Position numbers and translations under genes: made by a program. From Gammaproteobacteria bacterium (lineage in GTDB: Bacteria > Pseudomonadota > Gammaproteobacteria > Pseudomonadales > Pseudomonadaceae): DNA of 12,783 bases. The notes under the pieces are model-generated. The model searched no databases, was not told the DNA's origin, and saw nothing but the letters and a program-made list of their open reading frames with translations. Position 1 is the stretch's first letter. Each line of letters starts with the position of its first letter. This document shows, piece by piece, positions 1 to 7,592 of the stretch. Location of the stretch: assembly GCA_012735335.1 (NCBI GenBank), contig JAAYHO010000111.1, positions 1 to 12,783 on the forward strand, in the 5' to 3' direction.

Positions 1-40
1 GCTTCTGACCAGACATTCGAGCTGCGGCATTCCTCCGATT

Positions 41-74
41 GCTTACAGCTTGCTGCTTGAGGCTTGAAGCTCAG
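41..74 (+). repeat. degenerate heptamer tandem repeat (GCTTNNN) abutting the ubiD start
   Basis: Four consecutive 7-base units begin with GCTT (41-47, 48-54, 55-61, 62-68), and a fifth, partial unit beginning GCT (69-74) runs straight into the ATG at 75. The period is exact, and only the last three bases of each unit vary. From memory, similar GCTT-based heptamers occur between genes in other pseudomonads. The array replaces most of the space where a ribosome binding site would lie; the only purine-rich match is GAGG at 59-62, 12 bases before the ATG. Confidence 0.65.
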
Positions 75-1541
75 ATGCAATATTCCGATCTTCGCGATTT
101 CATCAAGGGACTGGAACAGCGCGGTGAGTTGAAGCGCATCCAGACACCCGTCTCCCCCGTACTGGAAATGACCGAAGTGTGCGACCGCACCCTGCGCAAG
201 GGTGGTCCCGCGCTGCTGTTCGAGAACCCCACAGGTTTTGACATGCCGGTACTCGGCAACCTGTTCGGCACACCCGAGCGGGTCGCCATGGGCATGGGCG
301 CCAATGACGTCAGCGAGCTGCGCGAGATCGGCAAGCTGCTGGCCTACCTCAAGGAGCCGGACCCGCCCAAGGGGCTGAAGGACGCCTGGTCCAAGCTGCC
401 GCTGGTGAAAAAGGTCATCTCCATGGCGCCCAAGGTAGTACGGGATGCGCCCTGCCAGGCCACCGTAATCGAAGGCGAGGATGTCGACCTGTCCAGCATC
501 CCGGTACAGACCTGCTGGCCCGGCGATGCCGGACCGCTGATCACCTGGGGGCTGGTGGTTACCCGTGGCCCGCACAAGGACCGGCAGAACCTGGGCATCT
601 ACCGCCAGCAGGTGATCGGCCGCAACAAGGTGATCATGCGCTGGCTCAGCCACCGTGGCGGCGCGCTGGACTTCCATGAGTGGTGCCAGCAGCACCCCGG
701 TGAGCCCTTCCCGGTGGCGGTGGCGCTGGGCGCTGATCCAGCGACCATTCTCGGCGCGGTCACCCCGGTACCCGACACTCTGTCCGAATATGCCTTTGCC
801 GGGCTGCTGCGCGGCCAGCGCACCGAACTGGTCAAATGCCGTGGTTCCGAGCTGCAGGTACCGGCCAGCGCCGAAATCGTGCTGGAAGGCGTGATCCACC
901 CCGGCGAGATGGCCGACGAAGGCCCCTTCGGCGACCATACCGGCTATTACAACGAGGTGGATCGCTTCCCGGTGTTTACCGTCGAGCGCATCACCCAGCG
1001 GGAAAAACCCATCTACCACAGCACCTACACCGGCCGTCCGCCGGATGAACCTGCAGTGCTGGGCGTGGCGCTGAATGAAGTCTTCGTGCCGATCCTGCAG
1101 AAGCAGTTCCCGGAAATCACCGACTTCTACCTGCCGCCGGAAGGCTGCTCCTACCGCATGGCGGTGGTATCCATGAAGAAGCAGTATGCCGGGCATGCCA
1201 AGCGGGTGATGCTTGGCGTGTGGAGCTTCCTGCGTCAGTTCATGTACACCAAGTTCGTTATCGTGGTGGATGACGACGTTGACGTGCGCGACTGGAAGGA
1301 TGTGATCTGGGCCATTACCACGCGCATGGACCCCAAGCGCGATACCGTACTGATCGACAATACCCCGATCGACTACCTCGACTTCGCCTCGCCGGTATCC
1401 GGTCTGGGCAGCAAGATGGGGCTGGATGCGACCAATAAATGGCCCGGTGAAACCAGCCGTGAATGGGGCGTGGCCATTGCCCAGGACCCAGCCGTACAGC
1501 AGCGGGTGGACGCTATCTGGGCCGAACTGGGAATCGATTGA
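75..1541 (+). CDS. ubiD: 4-hydroxy-3-polyprenylbenzoate decarboxylase UbiD
   Basis: This is a non-oxidative decarboxylase that removes the carboxyl group of 3-polyprenyl-4-hydroxybenzoate in ubiquinone synthesis, using prenylated FMN supplied by UbiX. The 488-residue product has the family's usual length and runs without a break. Family motifs are visible: the cofactor- and metal-binding stretch around [10 protein letters not shown] (170-179) followed by [11 protein letters not shown] (187-197), the [19 protein letters not shown] block (270-288) with its conserved acidic residues, and [12 protein letters not shown] further on. I chose the ATG at 75 because [10 protein letters not shown] is the typical N-terminus. 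An in-frame TTG at 39 would only translate the heptamer repeat. The stop overlaps the next gene's ATG by one base (TGATG), so the two are probably translationally coupled. Identification is secure from family knowledge; the start is less certain because the ribosome binding site is weak. Confidence 0.96.
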   Translation: MQYSDLRDFIKGLEQRGELKRIQTPVSPVLEMTEVCDRTLRKGGPALLFENPTGFDMPVLGNLFGTPERVAMGMGANDVSELREIGKLLAYLKEPDPPKGLKDAWSKLPLVKKVISMAPKVVRDAPCQATVIEGEDVDLSSIPVQTCWPGDAGPLITWGLVVTRGPHKDRQNLGIYRQQVIGRNKVIMRWLSHRGGALDFHEWCQQHPGEPFPVAVALGADPATILGAVTPVPDTLSEYAFAGLLRGQRTELVKCRGSELQVPASAEIVLEGVIHPGEMADEGPFGDHTGYYNEVDRFPVFTVERITQREKPIYHSTYTGRPPDEPAVLGVALNEVFVPILQKQFPEITDFYLPPEGCSYRMAVVSMKKQYAGHAKRVMLGVWSFLRQFMYTKFVIVVDDDVDVRDWKDVIWAITTRMDPKRDTVLIDNTPIDYLDFASPVSGLGSKMGLDATNKWPGETSREWGVAIAQDPAVQQRVDAIWAELGID

Positions 1542-2512
1542 TGAAAGTCACCCTGCAACCGTCCGGGCATGTGATCGAGCTGTTGCCCGGCGAGCGGATC
1601 ATTGATGCAGTGCGCCGCCTGGGCTTTGATGCACCGCAGAGCTGCCGCAATGGCAACTGCCATATCTGCGCCGCCAACCTGATCAGCGGCCGGGTCATGC
1701 AGGATGGTGCCGAACGCCGCCGTGGTGAACTCTACACCTGCATTGCCGAGCCACTGGAAGACTGCGAAGTGCTGTGGGAAGGGGTACTGGCCCCGGACGA
1801 ACTGCCGCTGCGCAGCCTGGCCTGCCAGTTGATCGAGATCGAGGACCTGGGCGGCGATGTCTGTCGCATCCTGCTGCGCACCCCGGCAGGCAAGCCGCTG
1901 CGCTACCAGGCCGGTCAGTACCTGCTGCTGGAGCGTGCCGACGGCGAGCTGTCGGCCTTCTCCATCGCCTCCGCCCCCCATGAGCAGCGAGTACTGGAGC
2001 TGCATATCCTGACCCGCGATCCGAGCACCCGAGCGCTGGTGGAGCATATCCGCCAGCAGCGCATGGTGCGGATCAAGGCGCCGCTGGGGGATTGCGGCCT
2101 GCCCCGCCTGCCCCAGCGCCCGCTGGTGCTGATTGCCGCCGGCACCGGGCTGGCACAGATGCAGAGCCTGACCCAGCATTGCCTGCACCAGGGCTTTGCA
2201 TTACCGATGCACCTGTACTGGGGCGTGCGCCAGCCTGACGACTTCTACCGGGCGCCGCATTGGCAGGACTGGCAACAGCAGGCCAACCTGTACCTGCACC
2301 AGGTAGTCAGCGACACCCCGGAATGGCCGGGCCGCCAGGGCATGCTGTGTGAAGCGGTGTGCGAGGACCTGACCAGTCTGGCTGACTACGACATCTATCT
2401 GTGCGGTTCACCACCCATGGTCTACGCCACCCTGGACGCGCTGGTCGCAGCCGGAGCGCTGGTGGAGCAGATCCATTCCGACGTGTTCGCCTACGCACCG
2501 CGGGACACCTGA
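1541..2512 (+). CDS. [2Fe-2S] ferredoxin-domain NAD(P)H:flavin reductase (Fre-like)
   Basis: The 323-residue cytoplasmic protein has three modules. Residues 1-85 are a plant-type ferredoxin domain with cysteines at 35, 40, 43 and 67 (C-x4-C-x2-C-x23-C). Residues about 93-190 form the flavin-binding barrel, with the AFSIAS motif at 139-144. The rest is a pyridine-nucleotide domain with VLIAAGTGLAQM and a C-terminal YDIYLCGSPPMV stretch. The reductase half resembles E. coli Fre from memory (FSxAS, LELHI, GRxG, DIYxxG, DVFAY ending). Such proteins are often labelled CDP-6-deoxy-delta-3,4-glucoseen reductase, but no deoxysugar genes lie nearby. Coupling to ubiD suggests, as inference, supply of electrons or reduced flavin for UbiX/UbiD. 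The Arg that precedes the FS motif in Fre (RPFS) is Ser here (SAFS). The ATG follows from the TGATG junction, and the frame before it belongs to ubiD. Confidence 0.88.
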   Translation: MKVTLQPSGHVIELLPGERIIDAVRRLGFDAPQSCRNGNCHICAANLISGRVMQDGAERRRGELYTCIAEPLEDCEVLWEGVLAPDELPLRSLACQLIEIEDLGGDVCRILLRTPAGKPLRYQAGQYLLLERADGELSAFSIASAPHEQRVLELHILTRDPSTRALVEHIRQQRMVRIKAPLGDCGLPRLPQRPLVLIAAGTGLAQMQSLTQHCLHQGFALPMHLYWGVRQPDDFYRAPHWQDWQQQANLYLHQVVSDTPEWPGRQGMLCEAVCEDLTSLADYDIYLCGSPPMVYATLDALVAAGALVEQIHSDVFAYAPRDT

Positions 2513-2601
2513 GACGGGGTGTAGCGCGCCTGCGCTACGCCTGGCGCGCTTCATTCTCCATGCCCGTCGGCGAGCGGGGGCTCGCCAACCCCAGCGGGTC
2601 G
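2513..2601. terminator. convergent gap with two perfect hairpins
   Basis: The 89-bp gap between the reductase and hemY, whose ends face each other, holds two inverted repeats. The first is GTAGCGC (2521-2527), loop GCCT, GCGCTAC (2532-2538), extendable by a G-T pair and two G-C pairs. The second is GGCGAGC (2569-2575), loop GGGG, GCTCGCC (2580-2586). Neither is followed by a T-run on either strand, so a classical intrinsic terminator is not shown. They may work as a bidirectional transcript end or RNA stabiliser, or be a REP-like doublet; I cannot choose. Confidence 0.5.
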
Positions 2602-3837
2602 TCAGGTGTTGCCCGGCTGCGGCAGCTCCGGCAGGTCGTGCATCATCAGGGCGAAGCTCTGACGCAGTACCTTCTGTGCGGCCTGTTGCTCACCCATATG
2701 CTCCAGCAGACGCACCAGCTCGGCACAGGTCTGAATATCCCGGCGGTTGGCGAAGCTGGCTTCCAGATATTCCCGGGCCTTGCCCCACAGCTCGTTGCGC
2801 AGTGCCAGGCGGCCCAGCGCCAGCAGCAGGGTGGCATCGTGGGCGTGGTCATTGAGCCAGCGCTCGGCGGTGCTCAGCTGGCGAGCCGGGTCGGCGCCGC
2901 GTACCAGTCCGTAGATATGCACCAACCGGTCGTTGTAGAAACCGGCCAGCGCCTCGCGCAGCACCTTTTCCGCATGCACCTCGGCACCGGATACACGCAG
3001 CTGCAGGCTGTAGGTTTCCAGCAGGCCGGCGTCCTGCCTGAGGGGTTTGGGCAGCCGTTCCCAGACGCTGCTGACCGGGTTGGCCGATCCCGCAGCCAGA
3101 CCTTCGGCCCGCTGCCCAGCCTGTACCAGCAGGGCGCTGTATACCCGGCGCTCCAGCTCCAGCTGGTCAGTCTCGCTATACAGATGGTGACGGCGCAATT
3201 CCGGCAGCAGCTGTTCCAGCCGCTCCCAGTCCTCCAGCCGCAGGTACAGCTGGCCCATCAGTTTCAGCGCATACAGGTGTCTGGGGTGTTCCTTGCGCAC
3301 CCGGGTCAGGGTGGCCAGCGCCTGTTCCAGCTGGCCCCGGGCAATCTGCAGCTGCGCCTGGGTCACGGCAATCGCCACGTCGGCGTTGGGTGTGGTTTCG
3401 TAGGCTTCGCGCAGCAGGTTGTCAGCTTCGCGGTAGTCCTGCATCTCGTGGGCGGCCCGGGCCGCAGCCAGATAGTTGATCAGCGGCTGATCGGCGTGCG
3501 GCGCGGCCCGACGCAGCAGGCGCAGGCTGTTGGACCAGTGGCCTTCGGCAAACTCCAGCAGACCACGGGTGGTTACCTGATTGGCCCGGCGCGCGCGGTT
3601 GTGCCGTGACCATGGGTTGACCCGGCGCCCGGAGGCATTGATCAGGCGCACCACCGCGCGCAACAGCGATACCAGCAGCCACAGCGCCAGCAGGAAGGCC
3701 AGGCCAACCCAGATGCTGGTCTCCACCGACATGTTGCGCCAGGCGATCAGCAGGTAGCCGGGGTCTTCCGCCACCGCCATGCCCAGCAGGGCGGCGATCA
3801 GCAGAACCACCAGCACCGCGACGTAGCTTTTACTCAT
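2602..3837 (-). CDS. hemY: HemY, TPR-containing inner-membrane protein of heme biosynthesis
   Basis: The 411-residue protein matches the proteobacterial HemY family, a membrane protein linked to late heme synthesis whose exact biochemical role is unsettled. It is not the Bacillus HemY protoporphyrinogen oxidase. Two hydrophobic segments (about residues 4-23 and 42-63) form a hairpin anchor. A basic stretch follows (ASGRRVNPWSRHNRARRA, 68-85), and then a long helical region with TPR-like repeats, for example RGLLEFAEGHWSNSLRLLRR from 91, NYLAAARAAHEMQDYREADN and LKLMGQLYLRLEDWERLEQL. The ATG is preceded by GGGGAG at good spacing and overlaps the last 8 bases of hemX, so translation is probably coupled. 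It is the last gene of the hemCDXY cluster and faces the reductase gene. Confidence 0.93.
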   Translation of the reverse strand: MSKSYVAVLVVLLIAALLGMAVAEDPGYLLIAWRNMSVETSIWVGLAFLLALWLLVSLLRAVVRLINASGRRVNPWSRHNRARRANQVTTRGLLEFAEGHWSNSLRLLRRAAPHADQPLINYLAAARAAHEMQDYREADNLLREAYETTPNADVAIAVTQAQLQIARGQLEQALATLTRVRKEHPRHLYALKLMGQLYLRLEDWERLEQLLPELRRHHLYSETDQLELERRVYSALLVQAGQRAEGLAAGSANPVSSVWERLPKPLRQDAGLLETYSLQLRVSGAEVHAEKVLREALAGFYNDRLVHIYGLVRGADPARQLSTAERWLNDHAHDATLLLALGRLALRNELWGKAREYLEASFANRRDIQTCAELVRLLEHMGEQQAAQKVLRQSFALMMHDLPELPQPGNT

Positions 3838-5047
3838 CGCTGCTCTCCCCGGTCAGATTCGGCGCCTTGCGGCTCTGGATATAGGCGGCCAGCCCCTGCT
3901 GCAGCGGTGCCAGATCCGGTGGAACCAGGGTGATGCGCTCAGTGGCGAGCTGGCTCAAGCGGTTGCGCATGGCCTGGACCTGCGGGTTGTCCATCTCGAA
4001 GAACTGTTCCAGCATCTGCCCGCCGCGCTCCATGGCGATGCGGTAGACCTCGCCTTCGCCGCGCAGCACGGCCCATTGCGCCTGCTCCAGGGTCAGCTGC
4101 AGGGTGCGGCGCACGCGCTGCATTTCCGCTTCATCAAGCAGCGGGGTGATCACCTTGCCGCGCTGGAAATCCACCCGCACATAGCGTTCCAGACGCATCA
4201 GCATGCGCTCGCCGCGGGTGCGGCGGGCCAGTCGATCCTCGAACTCCTCTTCCGGAGTGACTTCGTCCGGATCGAAGACCGGTACCGGCAGGGCCACCAG
4301 TTCAGCAATCTGTTCATGCAGGGCGGCGAGCTTGAGGTAGATGCCGGAGCGATCCACCACCGGCAGGGCTTCGAGCTGGGTCTGATAGCGCGCCAGCTGT
4401 TCGCGTACGGCAAACACCCCGCTGTCCGGCTGGCTCTGCAGGATGTCATCCACCGCCTCCAGCAGTTCCCGGGCGGAGATCACATCCTGGGCGGCCAGCA
4501 GACGCAGGGAGGCCAGGCGCAGCAGGTATTCCGCCTCGGCCAGTTTCCAGTCGGCCCGGGCGTCGCCCTGCAGAGTGGCCAGACGCTGGCTGAGGACCTG
4601 CTGGCTGCGCTGCAGCTCTGCGGTCAGACGCTGGGACTGCTGCCATTCATCGCTGCTGGGCAGCCCATCCAGACGCTGACTGGCGCTGCTCTGACTCTGG
4701 CGCTGGGCATTGCCCAGTTCGGTGAGGCGGTTTTCCAACTGGCTCAGGCTGCTCTGCTGATCAGCCCCGCCCTGGTGTCCCTGATACCACTGCCAGCCGG
4801 ACAGTCCCAGCGCCGCAGCGGCAACCAGCAGTGCCAGCAGGCCCACTCCGCGTCCGCCGCTGGCGGCCGATTTACGGGCTGGTGCCGGGCGCGCGGTAGT
4901 GGTTTTGGCAGCAGCTCCGCCGGCCTTGCTGTCGTCGCTCCCGGTCTGTTCGCTGCCCCCTCGCTGCGCAGCAGCGGTGGTGCTCGGCGGTACAGTGTCG
5001 GCCGCAGCGGGTTGCTTGTTCTGGTTGTTGTCGTTTGTCGGTTCCAC
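3830..5047 (-). CDS. hemX: HemX, single-pass membrane protein of the hemCDXY cluster
   Basis: The 405-residue protein has an N-terminal low-complexity region rich in Ala, Thr, Gln and Ser (1-66), one transmembrane segment (about 68-87, followed by WQWYQG), a coiled-coil-like stretch rich in Gln, Leu and Ser (97-160), and a C-terminal helical domain typical of the HemX family. Homologues are often named uroporphyrinogen-III C-methyltransferase. I see no SAM-binding methyltransferase motif of the CobA/CysG type, so that name should not be used on this evidence. The start codon is GTG. It is supported by AAGGGG six bases upstream, which overlaps the hemD stop, and by the absence of a nearby ATG. 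A likely role is organising or assisting the heme pathway at the inner membrane (inference). Confidence 0.92.
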   Translation of the reverse strand: MEPTNDNNQNKQPAAADTVPPSTTAAAQRGGSEQTGSDDSKAGGAAAKTTTARPAPARKSAASGGRGVGLLALLVAAAALGLSGWQWYQGHQGGADQQSSLSQLENRLTELGNAQRQSQSSASQRLDGLPSSDEWQQSQRLTAELQRSQQVLSQRLATLQGDARADWKLAEAEYLLRLASLRLLAAQDVISARELLEAVDDILQSQPDSGVFAVREQLARYQTQLEALPVVDRSGIYLKLAALHEQIAELVALPVPVFDPDEVTPEEEFEDRLARRTRGERMLMRLERYVRVDFQRGKVITPLLDEAEMQRVRRTLQLTLEQAQWAVLRGEGEVYRIAMERGGQMLEQFFEMDNPQVQAMRNRLSQLATERITLVPPDLAPLQQGLAAYIQSRKAPNLTGESSDE

Positions 5048-5053
5048 GCTATT

Positions 5054-5059
5054 CCCCTT
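5054..5059 (-). promoter_or_regulatory. ribosome binding site deciding the GTG start of hemX
   Basis: AAGGGG on the minus strand lies six bases before the GTG at 5047-5045 and includes two bases of the hemD TAA stop (5060-5058). A ribosome ending hemD would therefore stop on the hemX binding site, a typical sign of translational coupling. Confidence 0.75.
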
Positions 5060-5816
5060 ATGGCGTGATTGGGTGGGCGAGGATGGCGGCGATCACGCTG
5101 TCATCATCTGCTCCATGGCAGGACACCACATCGGTACAGCCCAGTTGCTGCGCCATGTCGGCAACCCGCTCGCCCGGTACCCAGCAACGCCAGTGGCGCT
5201 GCTGCTCCCATGCTGATCCGGCCGCGCGCTGCCAGTGCTGCAACGCCTGACCACTGAGTATTACCACACCCCGGCAGCCGTCATCGGCAGCGGCGGCAAG
5301 CTTTTCCGTCAACCCTTCGGGCATCGCCCGCTGATACAGCTCCAGCAGATCCACCCGCCCCCCGGCCTGGCGGATGGTGGAGGAGAAATGCTCCCGGCCA
5401 CCGACACCGCGCCAGATCAGTACCCGCAGATCCGGCAGCGCCAGCAGGCGTTGCCAGGCGGGCAGACGCAGCAGCGCCTCGCTGTCCTGACCGTCCGGTG
5501 GAAACTGCACCGGCAGGCCGTAGTTATCCAGCACCGCAGCGGTACCGGGGCCAACAGCAAACCATTCGATACCCACCGGCGGTTGCGGCCAGCAGGTATC
5601 CAGCCGTTCCAGCCCCAGCCGGGCGGCAATCGGGCTGACCGCCATCACTGCATGATAGCGGTCCAGCTCCAGTATCAGACCGCGCTGCTGCGGCGTTTCC
5701 GGCTGCGACTCGATCTGCAGCAACGGCAGACTGCGCGCAGCAATGCCCTGCTGCTGCAGGCGGGGGATGAGTCGCTGGTTATCCTCCGCCGACCGGGTCA
5801 GCAGCACCCAGCTCAC
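5058..5816 (-). CDS. hemD: uroporphyrinogen-III synthase
   Basis: This cytosolic enzyme closes hydroxymethylbilane to uroporphyrinogen III with inversion of ring D. Its 252 residues match the family's length. HemD is poorly conserved in sequence, but the expected landmarks are present: the N-terminal [22 protein letters not shown] (57-65), [10 protein letters not shown] (87-96), DSEALLRLP (111-119), a second-lobe [12 protein letters not shown] (133-144), VVILSGQAL (184-192) and the C-terminal [11 protein letters not shown] (216-226). Position between hemC and hemX confirms it. The start is GTG, overlapping the hemC stop as GTGA (4 bases). GGGAGG at 5832-5827 lies ten bases upstream inside hemC. 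No in-frame ATG near the N-terminus fits better. Confidence 0.94.
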   Translation of the reverse strand: MSWVLLTRSAEDNQRLIPRLQQQGIAARSLPLLQIESQPETPQQRGLILELDRYHAVMAVSPIAARLGLERLDTCWPQPPVGIEWFAVGPGTAAVLDNYGLPVQFPPDGQDSEALLRLPAWQRLLALPDLRVLIWRGVGGREHFSSTIRQAGGRVDLLELYQRAMPEGLTEKLAAAADDGCRGVVILSGQALQHWQRAAGSAWEQQRHWRCWVPGERVADMAQQLGCTDVVSCHGADDDSVIAAILAHPITP

Positions 5817-6751
5817 TGGCCGTCCGCCTCCCGGTATACCGCATCCAGAATCTCCTGGGCACCCTGGCGCAGCAGATCCTCAGCCACCGCCACACCCAGC
5901 TGTTCGGGCTCGGATTCCGGGCCACGGGCTTCGGCGGTGAGCAGACGCTGACCGTCCGGCTCGCCAACCAGGCCGCGCAACCACAGCTCACCGTTGCTGC
6001 GCTCGGCATAGCAGGCGATAGGCACCTGACAGCCTCCCTGGAGATGGTTGTTCAGGGCTCGCTCGGCGCGCACCCGTAGCGAGCTGTCCAGATCATTGAG
6101 TGGCGCCAGCAGTTCATGCAGTTCGGTATCATCGGTGCGGCACTCGATACCCACGGCGCCCTGACCACCAGCCGGAAGGCACAGCTCCGGCGCCAGATTG
6201 CTGCGGATGCGCTCATCCAGCCCGAGCCGCTTGAGACCGGCCGAGGCGAGGATGATGGCGTCATAATCGCCCGCATCCAGCTTGGCCAGTCGGGTATTGA
6301 CGTTGCCACGCAGGAAACGGATCTGCAGATCCGGACGGCGGGCCATCAGCTGGGCCTGACGGCGCAGACTGGAGGTGCCGACCACACTGCCCTGGGGCAG
6401 GGCTTCGATGGAATCGTAAGTATTGGAGACAAAGGCGTCCCGGGGATCTTCACGCTCGCAGATGACGTACAGCCCGAGTCCGTCAGGAAACTGCATGGGC
6501 ACGTCCTTCATGGAGTGCACCGCCAGATCGGCCTCGTTGGCCAGCAGCGCGGCTTCCAGCTCCTTGACGAACAGCCCCTTGCCACCGATCTTGGCCAGCG
6601 GCGAGTCCAGCAGTTGGTCGCCACGGCTGACCATGGGCACCAGACTGACCTGTAGGTGTGGATACAACTGTTCAAGGCGCGCCTTGATATATTCGGCCTG
6701 CCACAGGGCCAGTGCGCTCTTGCGGGTGGCAATTCGCAGATGTCGACTCAT
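5813..6751 (-). CDS. hemC: porphobilinogen deaminase (hydroxymethylbilane synthase)
   Basis: The enzyme joins four porphobilinogen molecules into hydroxymethylbilane. The 312-residue product has the usual length. Cys241 in [10 protein letters not shown] is the residue that carries the dipyrromethane cofactor, and Asp83 in HSMKDVP is the catalytic aspartate (E. coli Cys242 and Asp84). Cofactor- and substrate-binding arginines sit in [11 protein letters not shown] (125-135) and [13 protein letters not shown] (147-159). I chose the ATG at 6751 because [18 protein letters not shown] is the standard N-terminus; the in-frame ATG at 6808 adds 19 unrelated residues. GAG lies seven bases upstream and AGGA eleven. 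It follows algR by 70 bp and overlaps hemD by 4 bases. Confidence 0.97.
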   Translation of the reverse strand: MSRHLRIATRKSALALWQAEYIKARLEQLYPHLQVSLVPMVSRGDQLLDSPLAKIGGKGLFVKELEAALLANEADLAVHSMKDVPMQFPDGLGLYVICEREDPRDAFVSNTYDSIEALPQGSVVGTSSLRRQAQLMARRPDLQIRFLRGNVNTRLAKLDAGDYDAIILASAGLKRLGLDERIRSNLAPELCLPAGGQGAVGIECRTDDTELHELLAPLNDLDSSLRVRAERALNNHLQGGCQVPIACYAERSNGELWLRGLVGEPDGQRLLTAEARGPESEPEQLGVAVAEDLLRQGAQEILDAVYREADGQ

Positions 6752-6778
6752 GGGGATTCTCGTCCTGTACCAACCGGC

Positions 6779-6784
6779 ATCATA
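6779..6784 (-). promoter_or_regulatory. possible -10 element of an internal hemC promoter
   Basis: TATGAT on the minus strand matches five of six bases of TATAAT and lies in the 70-bp gap between algR and hemC. At 17-bp spacing the upstream hexamer TGGATG matches only three of six bases of the -35 consensus. A separate promoter would let heme synthesis run without algZ-algR transcription. This is a weak sequence-only call. Confidence 0.25.
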
Positions 6785-6821
6785 CGCCATGCCCCGGCTA
6801 TCATCCATGCGGCCGCTGGTC

Positions 6822-7571
6822 CTAGAGTTCCTCCATCAGCTTGCGCAGACCGGGTACATGGCGACGGCTGACGGTGAGGGTTTCATCCTCCAGTCCGCGC
6901 AGGTGCAGGTGAAAGTGGCCCATGGAGCTGCGCTGCAGACGGCCGATGCGATCCCGGGCTACCAGCGCGTTGCGGTGAATACGCACGAAGTGCTCGCCGA
7001 ACTCGTCTTCCAGCGCCTTCAGCGGCTCATCCAGCAGCAACTCGCCGTTGGTGTGACGCAGGGTCACGTATTTGTGATCGGCGATGAAGTAGAGCACATC
7101 CTCGATCGGCACCAGCTCCACGCCCTTGCGCGTGCGGGCGCTGATATGGTTACGTGCCTGCTGGGTCTCGGCGGCGATTCCGGCCTTGCCGAGGCTGGCC
7201 AGTTGCAGGCGGTTGGGTTTCTGCGCCTTGCCCAGCGCCTCGACCAGTTCCTCGCTGCGTACCGGCTTGAGCAGGTAGCCAACGGCGCTGACGGCGAAGG
7301 CTTCCAGAGCGTATTCACCGTGTGCGGTACAGAAGATCACCGCCGGGGCATCGGGCATTTCACAGAGCCGGGCGGCAGCCTGCAGGCCATCCATGCCGGG
7401 CATGCGGATATCCAGCAGCACTATGTCCGGGTGCAGTTTCTCCACCAGTTCCAGCACCTCCTGCCCGCTCCCGGCCATCTCCCCCAGAGCGGTATAGCCG
7501 GGCAGCGCGGATACCAGTCTGGCCAGGCGTTCCCGGGCGAGAGGCTCATCATCGGCGATAAGTACTTTCAT
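6822..7571 (-). CDS. algR: LytTR-type response regulator AlgR
   Basis: In Pseudomonas this DNA-binding regulator controls alginate, type IV pili and other surface traits. The 249 residues divide into a receiver domain (1 to about 120) and a LytTR DNA-binding domain (about 145-249). The receiver has the acidic pair Asp7-Asp8, phospho-acceptor Asp54 in [11 protein letters not shown], Thr80 in FCTAHGEYA and Lys100 in LLKPV. The LytTR part shows [27 protein letters not shown] and [12 protein letters not shown]. Length and phospho-site position agree with P. aeruginosa AlgR as I know it (248 residues, Asp54). The gene starts 21 bp after the algZ stop, so the two form an operon. A CACAGGAAG stretch upstream supplies a loosely spaced ribosome binding site. 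Confidence 0.96.
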   Translation of the reverse strand: MKVLIADDEPLARERLARLVSALPGYTALGEMAGSGQEVLELVEKLHPDIVLLDIRMPGMDGLQAAARLCEMPDAPAVIFCTAHGEYALEAFAVSAVGYLLKPVRSEELVEALGKAQKPNRLQLASLGKAGIAAETQQARNHISARTRKGVELVPIEDVLYFIADHKYVTLRHTNGELLLDEPLKALEDEFGEHFVRIHRNALVARDRIGRLQRSSMGHFHLHLRGLEDETLTVSRRHVPGLRKLMEEL

Positions 7572-7592
7572 GCCTGCATGACTTCCTGTGCG

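Noticed and set aside
39..74. Upstream TTG start for ubiD
   Set aside because: The added 12 residues translate the heptamer repeat, and the family N-terminus begins at the ATG at 75.
1373..2188. 271-codon minus-strand frame over the ubiD/reductase junction
   Set aside because: Antisense to two recognised genes and rich in Gln/Ala/Leu with no motif.
2401..3609. 402-codon plus-strand frame antisense to hemY
   Set aside because: Begins inside the reductase gene in another frame and is otherwise antisense to hemY; the low-complexity Gln/Leu/Val product has no recognisable motif.
3830..5047. HemX as an SAM-dependent uroporphyrinogen-III methyltransferase
   Set aside because: A common database name, but no methyltransferase motif is visible; the layout is a membrane anchor, coiled coil and helical domain.
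4076..5068. 330-codon plus-strand frame antisense to hemX
   Set aside because: hemX on the other strand has the membrane segment, ribosome binding site and operon position; this frame has none.
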